Source: Mailhella sp. (GTDB lineage: Bacteria > Desulfobacterota > Desulfovibrionia > Desulfovibrionales > Desulfovibrionaceae). From it: 17,226 bases of DNA. Below, piece after piece: positions 1 through 6,982 of this stretch (positions are counted from its first letter, which is position 1; every line of letters starts with the position of its first letter). The notes below the pieces were generated by a model that worked only from the letters and a program-made list of their open reading frames with translations, did not search any database and had not been told where the DNA came from. The position numbers were made by a program, and so were the translations under genes. The stretch spans positions 1 to 17,226 of the forward strand of contig JAKSQA010000002.1 in assembly GCA_024404335.1 (NCBI GenBank), read 5' to 3'.

Positions 1-690
1 AGTATCAAGATAATAAAAAATAGACCATTCATCTTTTGACGAATAAAAATCTTTATTTATATAAGCACTAGAAGACAGCGGTATATATTCAAAATCGTTA
101 TTATCTAACCACGACTTGAACAGCGCCTGAGCCTGCTGATGCAGGTTGTCGTTGATTTTGTTGTTCAGCTCGATTTTGTCGTCGATAGTCTCTAATAAAT
201 TAATAAGTATATCGTTCGATGCACTTTTATCAGGTATAATCCAAGAAAGAAAGTCATCTCTAGACAAGGCCATATTTGTTGTTCCGGTGCCTCGACTTTT
301 ACAATATTGTCTGTATTGTGGTGTACGAAGTGACCAATATGTATATTTTTTTATATAACTATCATTTGTATTATTATTAAATACAAGTCCAACGGTATCT
401 TGTGTTAGTCTCCCTTTTCCTATATTATTTGGAATACGAGCTACAGCACCAAGCAAATCACACGACTGTGTGAGGTCTTTTAGAGATACTAGTAAATCAC
501 CAGATGAAAGTGTAATCTTATCTGGGCATTCACCAAGGTAAAACTTCATTCCATTTTGAGAAAATCCGCCGTTATGAGCAATACATCCAAGGCCAAGTAA
601 CGGTATTCCACTTTTAGTAGCTGACAGGAGCTGGCTTTTATAAGTTGTCCCTCTTTGAAGGGTAAGAATTTCACCAAGTCTATAACTCAT
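1..690 (-). CDS. hsdS: Type I restriction-modification specificity subunit HsdS (partial, 3' end beyond window)
   Basis: An open frame reads on the minus strand from ATG at 690 to the window edge, 230 codons without a stop; it is cut at its 3' end by the window start. It begins MSYRLGEILTLQRGTTYKS, a usual HsdS opening, followed by a first target-recognition domain of about 165 residues. Then comes the hallmark central conserved helical region (ETIDDKIELNNKINDNLHQQ, then AQALFKSW, about residues 172-200). The second recognition domain would start near the edge. HsdS selects the DNA target for the HsdM/HsdR complex. Its start overlaps the hsdM stop by 11 bp, so the two are translationally coupled. 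Base composition is clearly AT-richer than hsdM, as often seen in swapped recognition domains. HsdR is not in the window. Confidence 0.9.
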   Translation of the reverse strand, partial: MSYRLGEILTLQRGTTYKSQLLSATKSGIPLLGLGCIAHNGGFSQNGMKFYLGECPDKITLSSGDLLVSLKDLTQSCDLLGAVARIPNNIGKGRLTQDTVGLVFNNNTNDSYIKKYTYWSLRTPQYRQYCKSRGTGTTNMALSRDDFLSWIIPDKSASNDILINLLETIDDKIELNNKINDNLHQQAQALFKSWLDNNDFEYIPLSSSAYINKDFYSSKDEWSIFYYLDT

Positions 691-2383
691 ATCCCACCGC
701 CTTCAGATTCTTCCTGATCTCTTCCTGCAGTCTGTCGCTTTCCGCAAACAGGTCGGCCAGTTCGGCAGTGAGGCGCTTCATCTTTTCGTCGAAGGGCTCG
801 CCGTCGTCTTCCTGTTCCTCGATGCCGACGTAGCGGCCCGGAGTGAGGATGTGGTCCTGCGCGGCGATAGCTTCCAAGTCGGCGATGGCGCAGAAGCCTT
901 TCTCCTCCTGCAGGGTGCCGGCGCGGAAGGCGTCCACGGTGTCGGCGATGCGGGCGATGTCGTCGGCGGAGAAGTCACGGTGCTTGCGGTCGACCATGAA
1001 GCCGAGCTTCCGTGCGTCGATGAAGAGTGTTTTGCCGGTCTGCTCCTTGTTCTGGGCGAAGAACCAGAGGGTGACGGGTATCTGCACGCTGTAGAACAGC
1101 TTGTCGGGCAGGGCGACGATGGCCTCCACAAGGTCGGCCTCGATGATCTTCCGGCGGATGAGCCCTTCGCCGCCGGTCTGCGAGGAGAGGGCGCCGTTTG
1201 CCAGCACAAGGCCGATGCGGCCGCGCGTGGGGTCCATGTGGTGGATCATGTGCTGGATCCAGGCGAAGTTGGCGTTGTTTTCCGGCGGCAGGCCGTACTT
1301 CCAGCGTACGTCTTCCTTCAGCTGCTCCTGATGCCAGGGGTGGTAGTTGAAGGGCGGGTTCGCCATGATGAAGTGCGCCTTCAGCGTCGGATGCAGGTCA
1401 CTGGTGAATGTGTCCGCGTGGTGCTCGCCGAAGTCCGCATTGATGCCGCGAATGGCCATGTTCATCTTGGCCATCTTCCAGGTGTCGGAGTTTGATTCCT
1501 GGGCGTAGACGGAAAGGCCCTTCCGCAGGCCGCCGTGGGCGCGCACGAAGTCGGCCGACTGCACGAACATGCCGCCGGAGCCGCAGCAGGGGTCGTACAC
1601 GCGGCAGTTGTCGAAGGGCTTCAGCACGGCGACGATGGTCTTGACGATGCTGGCGGGCGTGTAGAACTCGCCGCCCGTCGTGCCATCATAGGATGCGAAC
1701 TGCGCGATGCAGTATTCGTAGGTGCGGCCGAGGAGGTCCTTGCCCTCGTCGCTGTCGTCCAGATGGATGTTGTTCGTGAAGATGTCCACGACGTCGCCGA
1801 GGACCTTCTTGTCGATATCGGGGTTGCCGTAGATTTTGGGCAGCACGTTCCTGAGCTTGGGATTCTCTTTCTCAATGGCGCGCATGGCGTTGTCGAGCAC
1901 GGTGCCTATCTCGGGCGTGTGCGCGGCGGAGGCGATGGCCGGCCAGCGGGCCTCTTCGGGAATGAAGAAGATGTTCTCCATCACATAGGCGTCGCGGTCG
2001 TTCTCATCACCATAGCCCTCGGCGACAAGCTCGTTGTACCGGCGGTCGAAGGCGGAGGAGACATAGCGCAGGAAGATGAGCCCCACGATGACCTTGCGGT
2101 AGTCGGCAGCGGGGATGTGCCCCCAGAGGACGCAGGCCGCATCCCAGATCTGCTTCTCAAAGCCGATGGTTGCGGAGTCCTTCTTGGTGGCTACCTTTTT
2201 ACCCGTCTTCGTCGGTGCTGATGTCTCCCCGATCGAAGGGGAATCAGGAAGGCCTTGAGCAGCAGACTTGTCGGCAAGCTTCTTTTTCGCATTGTAAACG
2301 GCCTGAATGCTGCACCCAAGTTCTGAGACTATGTCCGCTATAGGTCTGCTGAAGTCGACCTTGCTCCAGTCAATTCGTGCCAT
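680..2383 (-). CDS. hsdM: Type I restriction-modification DNA methyltransferase subunit HsdM with N-terminal HTH-like extension
   Basis: 567 residues. The AdoMet-binding motif I is DPCCGSGGMF (264-273) and the catalytic motif IV is NPPF (342-345), the N6-adenine methyltransferase signature. The HsdM N-terminal helical domain starts near residue 73 (GFEKQIWDAACVLWG). The protein would methylate adenines at sites chosen by HsdS. Ahead of the usual domain lie about 72 extra residues: a helix-turn-helix-like segment (5-36, IADIVSELGCSIQAVYNAKK) and a basic, Ser/Thr-rich linker (40-70). A good ribosome site (GGAAGGA) precedes ATG 2383, and the next methionine is residue 135, inside the conserved domain, so the extension is probably real. 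The gene is GC-rich, unlike hsdS. Confidence 0.95.
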   Translation of the reverse strand: MARIDWSKVDFSRPIADIVSELGCSIQAVYNAKKKLADKSAAQGLPDSPSIGETSAPTKTGKKVATKKDSATIGFEKQIWDAACVLWGHIPAADYRKVIVGLIFLRYVSSAFDRRYNELVAEGYGDENDRDAYVMENIFFIPEEARWPAIASAAHTPEIGTVLDNAMRAIEKENPKLRNVLPKIYGNPDIDKKVLGDVVDIFTNNIHLDDSDEGKDLLGRTYEYCIAQFASYDGTTGGEFYTPASIVKTIVAVLKPFDNCRVYDPCCGSGGMFVQSADFVRAHGGLRKGLSVYAQESNSDTWKMAKMNMAIRGINADFGEHHADTFTSDLHPTLKAHFIMANPPFNYHPWHQEQLKEDVRWKYGLPPENNANFAWIQHMIHHMDPTRGRIGLVLANGALSSQTGGEGLIRRKIIEADLVEAIVALPDKLFYSVQIPVTLWFFAQNKEQTGKTLFIDARKLGFMVDRKHRDFSADDIARIADTVDAFRAGTLQEEKGFCAIADLEAIAAQDHILTPGRYVGIEEQEDDGEPFDEKMKRLTAELADLFAESDRLQEEIRKNLKAVGYEL

Positions 2384-2665
2384 AGTGTCCTTCCTGATTC
2401 AAGTATGAAGAAATATGGAACAGAATACGGAGAGTGGCTGAGAAAAGCAAACTACTACACGTCATGGAAGCCCCCAAAAACAGCCTCGACCGGGACGTCG
2501 TGAACCCATAGTTGACGAAAAATGCAGACCATGAGGGGGTGCTCTCGCACCAAGCGCGTACTTCTAGTTCGCGAGAGCGCGTATTCTGTCAATTCTGTCA
2601 TCACTGTCACTAAGAAAATGAAAAGGAAGTCTGCGAGCTCCCCTTGTGTGTTCCTGCTGCCGGTA
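2384..2665. other. Intergenic region between recombinase and hsdM; inverted and direct repeats
   Basis: No convincing gene. It holds the hsdM ribosome site (about 2388-2396, minus strand), an 8-bp perfect inverted repeat GCTCTCGC (2541-2548) / GCGAGAGC (2571-2578) with a 22-nt spacer, and two TTCTGTCA copies (2584-2591, 2593-2600). The hsdM promoter should lie here, but I cannot assign -35/-10 boxes with confidence. Confidence 0.4.
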
Positions 2666-3229
2666 TCACTTCCGGCAGGCGGCATATATCGTTTCCCTGG
2701 TGACGCCGTATTCCTTGGCAAGATCTGCTGCCTTTTCTCCGGCCGCCCTGCGCTCCCTGATGGTCTGCGCTATCTCTGCGGTGATGGTGGCCTTCCTTCC
2801 CTTGTAGGCCCCGCGTTCCTTGGCCTTGGCGATTCCTTCGGCCTGGCGCTCCCTGATGGTGGCGCGTTCAAATTCAGCGAAGGCCCCAAGCATTTGAAAC
2901 ATGAGTTTATTCATCGGAGAGAGCTTTTTACCGGCGAAGACAAGCTGCTCTTTGTGGAAGCGCACGGCTATGCCCTTGGCGTTGAGGTCTTCCACCATGC
3001 TCTGAAGATCTGCCAGGTTGCGGGCAAGGCGGTCTATGCTGTGAACGTGGAGCGTATCGCCGGAGCGGAGGAACGCCAGACATTCACGGAGCGCGGGGCG
3101 GTCGGTATCCTTGCCGCTGCAGTGGTCTTCGAAGGTCTTGTCGATGGTGAGGCCGGCGAGCTGACGGTCGGTGTTCTGTTCGACGGTGGAAACGCGGATG
3201 TAGGCGATATCGGCAGCGGGCTTGCACAT
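2666..3229 (-). CDS. Small serine recombinase (resolvase/DNA invertase family)
   Basis: 187 residues, the usual length for Tn3-resolvase/Pin-type recombinases. The catalytic domain opens with YIRVSTVEQNTDRQ, with Ser14 as the expected nucleophile and Arg12 nearby. The second active-site block is HSIDRLARNLADL (63-75) with Arg67 and Arg70. The long dimer helix (about 103-135, MFQMLGAFAEFERATIRERQ) follows, then a C-terminal helix-turn-helix (about 163-185, AADLAKEYGVTRETIYAACR). It cuts and rejoins DNA at paired sites to resolve or invert segments. The upstream region carries a cluster of repeats that may be its sites. Resolvase and invertase cannot be told apart from sequence alone. Its place in the island next to hsdM suggests a mobile-element or phase-switching role. 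Confidence 0.93.
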   Translation of the reverse strand: MCKPAADIAYIRVSTVEQNTDRQLAGLTIDKTFEDHCSGKDTDRPALRECLAFLRSGDTLHVHSIDRLARNLADLQSMVEDLNAKGIAVRFHKEQLVFAGKKLSPMNKLMFQMLGAFAEFERATIRERQAEGIAKAKERGAYKGRKATITAEIAQTIRERRAAGEKAADLAKEYGVTRETIYAACRK

Positions 3230-3605
3230 GGTCTAATTCTCCTTGGCCCCTTCGGGCTTAATGTACTCTTGTCAGAAATAGACCTAGAGCCTTTTCTGTG
3301 TACCGTCAAGGATTATTTATCAGATTAGAGTACACTTTATTCTGTTGTCAGATTGAGGCCGAAATACCGTCAGAATAGGGTTGTTTTTAGGCTTTTCTGA
3401 CAAGTCGGCTGAAAGGTCTAGGCCCTATTCTGACAGACTACGACAAATAAATACAGATTTGCGCAGATAATTGCAGACACTAAAAACGGGCTGCAGCTTC
3501 ATGGGCAAGGCCACGCCGGAGGCCCTATTGTCAAGTTACATGGCTAGTACATTTTTACAGACTATGGATTTTAATATTATTCAATTTCAAATAGTTATCA
3601 TTTGA
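3230..3605. repeat. AT-rich island terminus with clustered GTCAGA repeats (candidate recombinase site)
   Basis: No gene seen. GTCAGA occurs in direct orientation at 3271-3276, 3347-3352 and 3369-3374, and inverted (TCTGAC) at 3396-3401 and 3429-3434. TGTACTCT (3262-3269) and AGAGTACA (3327-3334) form a perfect 8-bp inverted repeat. A longer imperfect inverted repeat links about 3268-3288 with 3417-3435, sharing CTAGG, CTATT and CTGACA blocks. Position directly upstream of the serine recombinase suggests res/crossover subsites that could also autoregulate its promoter. The stretch 3440-3605 is AT-rich with nothing else recognised. Confidence 0.5.
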
Positions 3606-3630
3606 GTTCGAATCCCCCCCGCCTCCACCA
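3606..3630 (+). other. Orphan tmRNA (ssrA) 3'-end fragment; probable island attachment site
   Basis: The stretch reads as a T-loop (TTCGAAT, 3607-3613), a run of C, and an acceptor 3' strand CGCCTCC followed by A and CCA (3620-3630). The A before CCA and the GCCTCC acceptor resemble tmRNA 3' ends. The sequence just 5' (TTGAG) does not pair with the C-run as a T-stem should, and no tmRNA body lies upstream, so only the 3' end is present. The C-run seems one base too long for exact tRNA geometry, fitting a non-functional copy. This is the remnant expected at the far end of an element inserted in ssrA. A tRNA 3' end is the alternative. Confidence 0.6.
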
Positions 3631-3640
3631 AAAAGTCGAG

Positions 3641-3679
3641 AAAAAGGATGTTGTCAGACATGATAACATCCTTTTTTTA
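3641..3679 (+). terminator. Rho-independent terminator after the tmRNA fragment
   Basis: A 12-bp stem pairs AAAAAGGATGTT (3641-3652) with its complement at 3665-3676 around a 12-nt loop, and the T-run continues to 3678. It lies 10 bp after the CCA end of the tmRNA fragment, as the native ssrA terminator would. Confidence 0.85.
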
Positions 3680-3705
3680 TTATGATCATATATTCTGATA
3701 CACTA

Positions 3706-3734
3706 TTGAACTTTTATAAATGTTAGTCTAATGT
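3706..3734 (+). promoter_or_regulatory. Promoter and candidate operator of the toxin-antitoxin operon
   Basis: A -35 TTGAAC (3706-3711) and -10 TAATGT (3729-3734) are separated by exactly 17 bp, 22 bp ahead of the antitoxin ATG. A TTAG-T-CTAA palindrome (3723-3731) overlaps the -10, a plausible site for the ribbon-helix-helix antitoxin. A second 10-bp palindrome, TATGATCATA, lies at 3681-3690. Confidence 0.55.
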
Positions 3735-3756
3735 ACAAACAAAGGAGGAGCGTGCC

Positions 3757-4044
3757 ATGGAAGCCGTGATGAATCATCAGAACATCCGCTCGCAGCGGCT
3801 CGGCATCAGAGCCAGCGCCGCACAGGTCGCCCTGTTGAAAAAAGCGGCAGAAGCTACGCATAAGACCCTTTCGGAATTCATTCTGGATACGGCCTGCCGA
3901 GATGCGCAGAAAACCCTCCTCGACCAGCGCCTATTCGTAGTGGACGAGAATACCGGGAAAAGGTTCCTGGAGCTTCTTGATGAACCTGCCGAAGCATCCA
4001 GCGGGCTGGAGAAGCTCCGTGACGTGCATGCGCCATGGGATTGA
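3757..4044 (+). CDS. DUF1778 (TacA-type) antitoxin
   Basis: 95 residues. Residues 11-50 form a ribbon-helix-helix DNA-binding domain (RLGIRASAAQVALLKKAAE, then TLSEFILDTACRDA), typical of DUF1778 antitoxins. The C-terminal tail (about 55-95, LFVVDENTGKRFLELLDEP) matches the part that wraps and blocks the partner acetyltransferase in this family. A strong ribosome site (AAAGGAGG, 3741-3748) precedes ATG 3757; ATG 3769 is a weaker alternative. It is expected to neutralise the toxin encoded by the overlapping next gene and to repress the operon with it. It is the first gene after the island junction, so it may be chromosomal or part of a second acquired segment. Confidence 0.9.
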   Translation: MEAVMNHQNIRSQRLGIRASAAQVALLKKAAEATHKTLSEFILDTACRDAQKTLLDQRLFVVDENTGKRFLELLDEPAEASSGLEKLRDVHAPWD

Positions 4045-4553
4045 GCATGTTTGAAAAACCCACGCACCTCTGCGGACTCCACTCGACGGAGGATTTCGAC
4101 AGCGGAAGCGAACAGCTGGACTCCTGGCTTAAGCGCCATGCGCTTCAAGCCGATGGCGCCGGCTCCGCCAGGACGTTTGTCCTTACGGAATCCGGGAAAA
4201 AAGAGGTCTGCGGATACTACAGCCTGACTGTCGGCCAGGTCGATTTCGTCGAGGCTCCCCACAGGGTTGCAAAAGGAATGGGGCGCTATCCGATACCTGT
4301 CATCCTTCTTGCCAGACTTGCGGTCCACAGGGATTATCAGAAAAAAGGAATCGGATGCGCACTGCTCAAAGATGCGGTCCTCAAGGCTATCAGGATCTCC
4401 GACTCCGTCGGCATCAGGGCAATGCTCGTCCATCCGATTGATGAGCGTGCGGCGGCCTTTTACGCGAAGTTCGGATTCATCCCCTCCCCCATTCGGGAAG
4501 GGCAGCTGCTGCTGTTGCTGAAAGACGCAAAGAAGACATTCGGGCTATCCTGA
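4035..4553 (+). CDS. GNAT-family acetyltransferase toxin (TacT/AtaT type)
   Basis: 172 residues from ATG 4035, which overlaps the antitoxin by 10 bp. ATG 4047 is an equally possible start, with GGGA just upstream, giving 168 residues. The family features are an N-terminal FDSGSEQLDSWLKRHA block (21-36), the acetyl-CoA pyrophosphate loop QKKGIG (102-107) after LARLAVHRDY, and Tyr143 in AFYAKFGF at the position of the catalytic tyrosine. Known relatives paired with DUF1778 antitoxins acetylate the amino group of charged tRNAs and stop translation. That activity is inferred here from family and pairing. Confidence 0.9.
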   Translation: MGLSMFEKPTHLCGLHSTEDFDSGSEQLDSWLKRHALQADGAGSARTFVLTESGKKEVCGYYSLTVGQVDFVEAPHRVAKGMGRYPIPVILLARLAVHRDYQKKGIGCALLKDAVLKAIRISDSVGIRAMLVHPIDERAAAFYAKFGFIPSPIREGQLLLLLKDAKKTFGLS

Positions 4554-4627
4554 AACAGGATAATGCCGCCTTCCGGCAGCGCGGTACTGAAGGTGCCGTA
4601 GACGCCCTTTGCCCTCCCGGACCTCCA

Positions 4628-6034
4628 TCATCCCTTCAGCGCATCGGCGATGACGCGGGCCAGCTCCGCACACTGGCCGGGAGCGATGCCCGAATAGTTC
4701 ACGACCATGACGTTCTCCGACGCCGGCTGCGGCATGGCATCGGCAGCGTAGTAGTCCGAAAGGAACGATACGCGCACGCCGCATGCCGCCAGCCGCTCCC
4801 TGAGCGCCGGCTCGGCATGGCGGCTTCCGGCACGGAGGAGGAAGTGCGGCCCCGAATCCTGCCCGACGATCCCGAATCCCCCCTCGGGCATCTCCGCCCG
4901 GAGCGCTGCCGAAAGGCTGTCGCGTACCGCACGGTAGCGGGCCCGCATGCGGTTTATATGCTTCTCGAAATATCCTTCGCGTATGAATGCGGAAAGCGTG
5001 TACTGCTCGAAATTCGAAACCGTGCAGGAATAGAACCCCAGCCTCTCCCAGTACCGCCTCATGAGCCCGTCGGGAAGCACCATGTAGGCTATGCGTATCG
5101 TGGGACTCAGGCTGCGGGCGAAGGTGTTCATGTAGACGACGCGCTCAGACCTGTCTATGGAGAACAGCGCCGGTATGGGCCGCCCGGAAAGCCTCAGCTC
5201 GCTGTCGTAGTCGTCCTCCACGATATGCCTGCCCTCCGCCCCGCTCGCCCAGGCGAGCAGCTCGTAGCGCCTGCTGACGGGCATGACGATGCCCGTAGGG
5301 AACTGATGGGCCGGCGAGATGTGGAGCACCTCGGCATGGCTTGCGCGCAGCGCCGCCATGTCGACCCCGCCGTCATCCAGGGGAACACGCACCACCTCGG
5401 CATCCATGGAGGCATATATCCGCTCCGACCTGCTGTAGCCCGGGTTCTCCATGGCATACAGCCTGTCACGCCCGAGCAGGCTGACAAGCAGGCCGTACAG
5501 GTACTCGGTGCCCGCGCCGACGATTATGTTCCCGGCGGAGACCTCGATGCCGCGGAACTCGCGCAGGTGCTCCGCAATCGCCTCCCTCAGCCGCAGGACG
5601 CCGTTGGCGGGCGACGGGTTCATGAGCTCTTCCCGCCCGTCGGCGCTGATCCGGCGCATGAGCCTCGTCCATGTCGCAAAGGGGAAGCTCTCCGCCGGCA
5701 TCGCCCGGGCACCCAGGTCGAACCGTACGGAACCATCCTCATCTGACCTTGTGTCCAGAGCGCATCCGCCCCCGCTCTCCCGCATCCGGTCCTGGATGTT
5801 CGCCACATAGAACCCGCTGCGCGGCCTGGAGCAGAGATATCCCTCCGCCAGCAGCTGGCCGTAGGCGTTCTCGACGGTTATGATGCTCACACCGTTCTGC
5901 TTCGCAAAGGCCCTCTTTGAGGGAAGCCTCTCCCCGGGTTTCAGCGCGCCGGAAACGATATCCTTCCGGATGCACTCATAGAAGTATTCGTAAAGGCTCC
6001 TGCCGCCCCTGTTCTCAATGGAATACGTCAGCAT
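4628..6034 (-). CDS. pdxR: MocR/PdxR-type regulator: GntR winged helix fused to an aminotransferase-like domain (PLP lysine replaced by Arg)
   Basis: 468 residues, the normal length for MocR proteins. Residues 12-77 form a GntR winged helix (SLYEYFYECIRKDIVSGALK, then PGERLPSKRAFAKQNGVS). Residues about 105-465 form a fold-type-I aminotransferase domain with NPGY (197-200) and EDDYDSE (273-279), where PLP is normally held. The Schiff-base lysine normally lies in a TFSK-like motif; here the sequence is NTFARSLSP with Arg307 (codon CGC). The gene is divergent from a pyridoxal kinase gene, the usual PdxR context, so it probably senses a B6 vitamer and controls pdxK, but perhaps without a covalent internal aldimine. 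ATG 6034 has AGGGA upstream. The final 60 bp toward the convergent toxin gene hold no clear terminator. Confidence 0.88.
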   Translation of the reverse strand: MLTYSIENRGGRSLYEYFYECIRKDIVSGALKPGERLPSKRAFAKQNGVSIITVENAYGQLLAEGYLCSRPRSGFYVANIQDRMRESGGGCALDTRSDEDGSVRFDLGARAMPAESFPFATWTRLMRRISADGREELMNPSPANGVLRLREAIAEHLREFRGIEVSAGNIIVGAGTEYLYGLLVSLLGRDRLYAMENPGYSRSERIYASMDAEVVRVPLDDGGVDMAALRASHAEVLHISPAHQFPTGIVMPVSRRYELLAWASGAEGRHIVEDDYDSELRLSGRPIPALFSIDRSERVVYMNTFARSLSPTIRIAYMVLPDGLMRRYWERLGFYSCTVSNFEQYTLSAFIREGYFEKHINRMRARYRAVRDSLSAALRAEMPEGGFGIVGQDSGPHFLLRAGSRHAEPALRERLAACGVRVSFLSDYYAADAMPQPASENVMVVNYSGIAPGQCAELARVIADALKG

Positions 6035-6067
6035 CGCGAATCCCTGCCCATGCTATGCGGCCCGGCC

Positions 6068-6119
6068 CATCTGACCTTGCCGAATAATATCATACTGAAC
6101 ATTTTTTCATGGTCAGATG
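6068..6119. promoter_or_regulatory. Candidate PdxR operator: 9-bp inverted repeat in the divergent promoter region
   Basis: CATCTGACC (6068-6076) and GGTCAGATG (6111-6119) are perfect inverted copies whose centres are 43 bp apart, about four helical turns. They lie in the 135-bp gap between the regulator and kinase genes, around an AT-rich core (6081-6107). Paired half-sites are what a dimeric MocR protein would bind. Confidence 0.55.
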
Positions 6120-6169
6120 AAGCATAAACATTCATCATAAATACCGCAACATGTTCCGGAGGTCCGCCC

Positions 6170-6982
6170 ATGTCACGCTTAGTCTCCATCCAGGATATCT
6201 CCTGCCTCGGCCAGTGCTCGCTCACCGTCGCCCTTCCCGTCCTTTCCGCCTACGGCATCGAATGCTCGATCCTGCCCTCCGGAATACTCAGCACGCATAC
6301 GCTGTTCCCGGGGTTCACATTCCTCGACCTCACCGAGGAGATGGAGCGCATCGTCGCGCACTGGCGCGCGTCCTCCCTGGCATTCGACGCCGTCTATACC
6401 GGGTACATCGGCGACAGCAGGCAGTTCGAACTCATTAAAGGAATGAAGGACATGCTCGCCCCCGGCGGAAAGCTCTATGTCGATCCGGCAATGGCCGACC
6501 ACGGCCGGCTCTACCCCGCGCTCGACATGTCCATAGTGGAAGGCATGCGGGGCCTCGCCGCCGAAGCCGACCTCATCCTGCCCAATCTCACCGAGGCATG
6601 CTTCCTCCTCGACACCCCCTACCGGGAAGACCTCTCCCGCGAGGAGTACAGGGAGCTGGTGCTCCGCCTTGCCGACCTCGGCCCCTCCACCGTCATCCTC
6701 ACCGGCGTCTCGTACGAGCCCGGAAAGATCGGAGCCATGGCCTACGACCGCGCTGCAGGCGGATTCACGGAATACGTCACCGAGAAGCAGCCGAAGAGCT
6801 ACCACGGCACGGGCGACATCTTCTCAAGCGTCGCCATCGCCAACCTCCTCAACGGCAGCGGCATGTATGAGACCCTCAAAGACTCCTGCGAATTCATCGT
6901 GGACTCCATCCGCGAGACGGCCGATGACGATTCGCACGGCTACGGCGTGAAGTTCGAGCGCGTGCTTGCGAAGAGACGCTAG
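6170..6982 (+). CDS. pdxY: Pyridoxal/pyridoxamine kinase (PdxK/PdxY family)
   Basis: 270 residues, a ribokinase-superfamily enzyme. It opens with SIQDISCLGQCSLTVALPVL, which matches the pyridoxal-kinase start that contacts the vitamer. It carries DPAMADHG (105-112), PNLTEA (138-143), the phosphate-handling TGV (178-180) and the anion-hole motif GTGD (213-216) with Asp216 as catalytic base. It phosphorylates pyridoxal, pyridoxamine or pyridoxine with ATP in B6 salvage. GGAGG (6158-6162) precedes ATG 6170. It is divergent from the MocR-type regulator, which probably controls it. Whether it is PdxK or PdxY in substrate range cannot be told here. Confidence 0.92.
   Translation: MSRLVSIQDISCLGQCSLTVALPVLSAYGIECSILPSGILSTHTLFPGFTFLDLTEEMERIVAHWRASSLAFDAVYTGYIGDSRQFELIKGMKDMLAPGGKLYVDPAMADHGRLYPALDMSIVEGMRGLAAEADLILPNLTEACFLLDTPYREDLSREEYRELVLRLADLGPSTVILTGVSYEPGKIGAMAYDRAAGGFTEYVTEKQPKSYHGTGDIFSSVAIANLLNGSGMYETLKDSCEFIVDSIRETADDDSHGYGVKFERVLAKRR

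Noticed and set aside
146..358. 70-codon plus-strand frame at the left edge
   Set aside because: It is antisense to the hsdS recognition domain and central region, which are clearly coding on the minus strand.
851..2221. Long plus-strand open frames opposite hsdM
   Set aside because: They are antisense to a clear hsdM, have no ribosome sites and no recognisable domain; GC-rich codon use in hsdM opens these frames.
2455..2721. 88-codon minus-strand frame overlapping the recombinase 3' end
   Set aside because: No domain, no clear ribosome site, and it overlaps the inverted repeat and the recombinase gene.
3540..3630. A complete tRNA or tmRNA gene ending at 3630
   Set aside because: Only the T-loop and acceptor 3' strand are present; the upstream sequence cannot form the T-stem, and no 5' acceptor or D-arm is seen.
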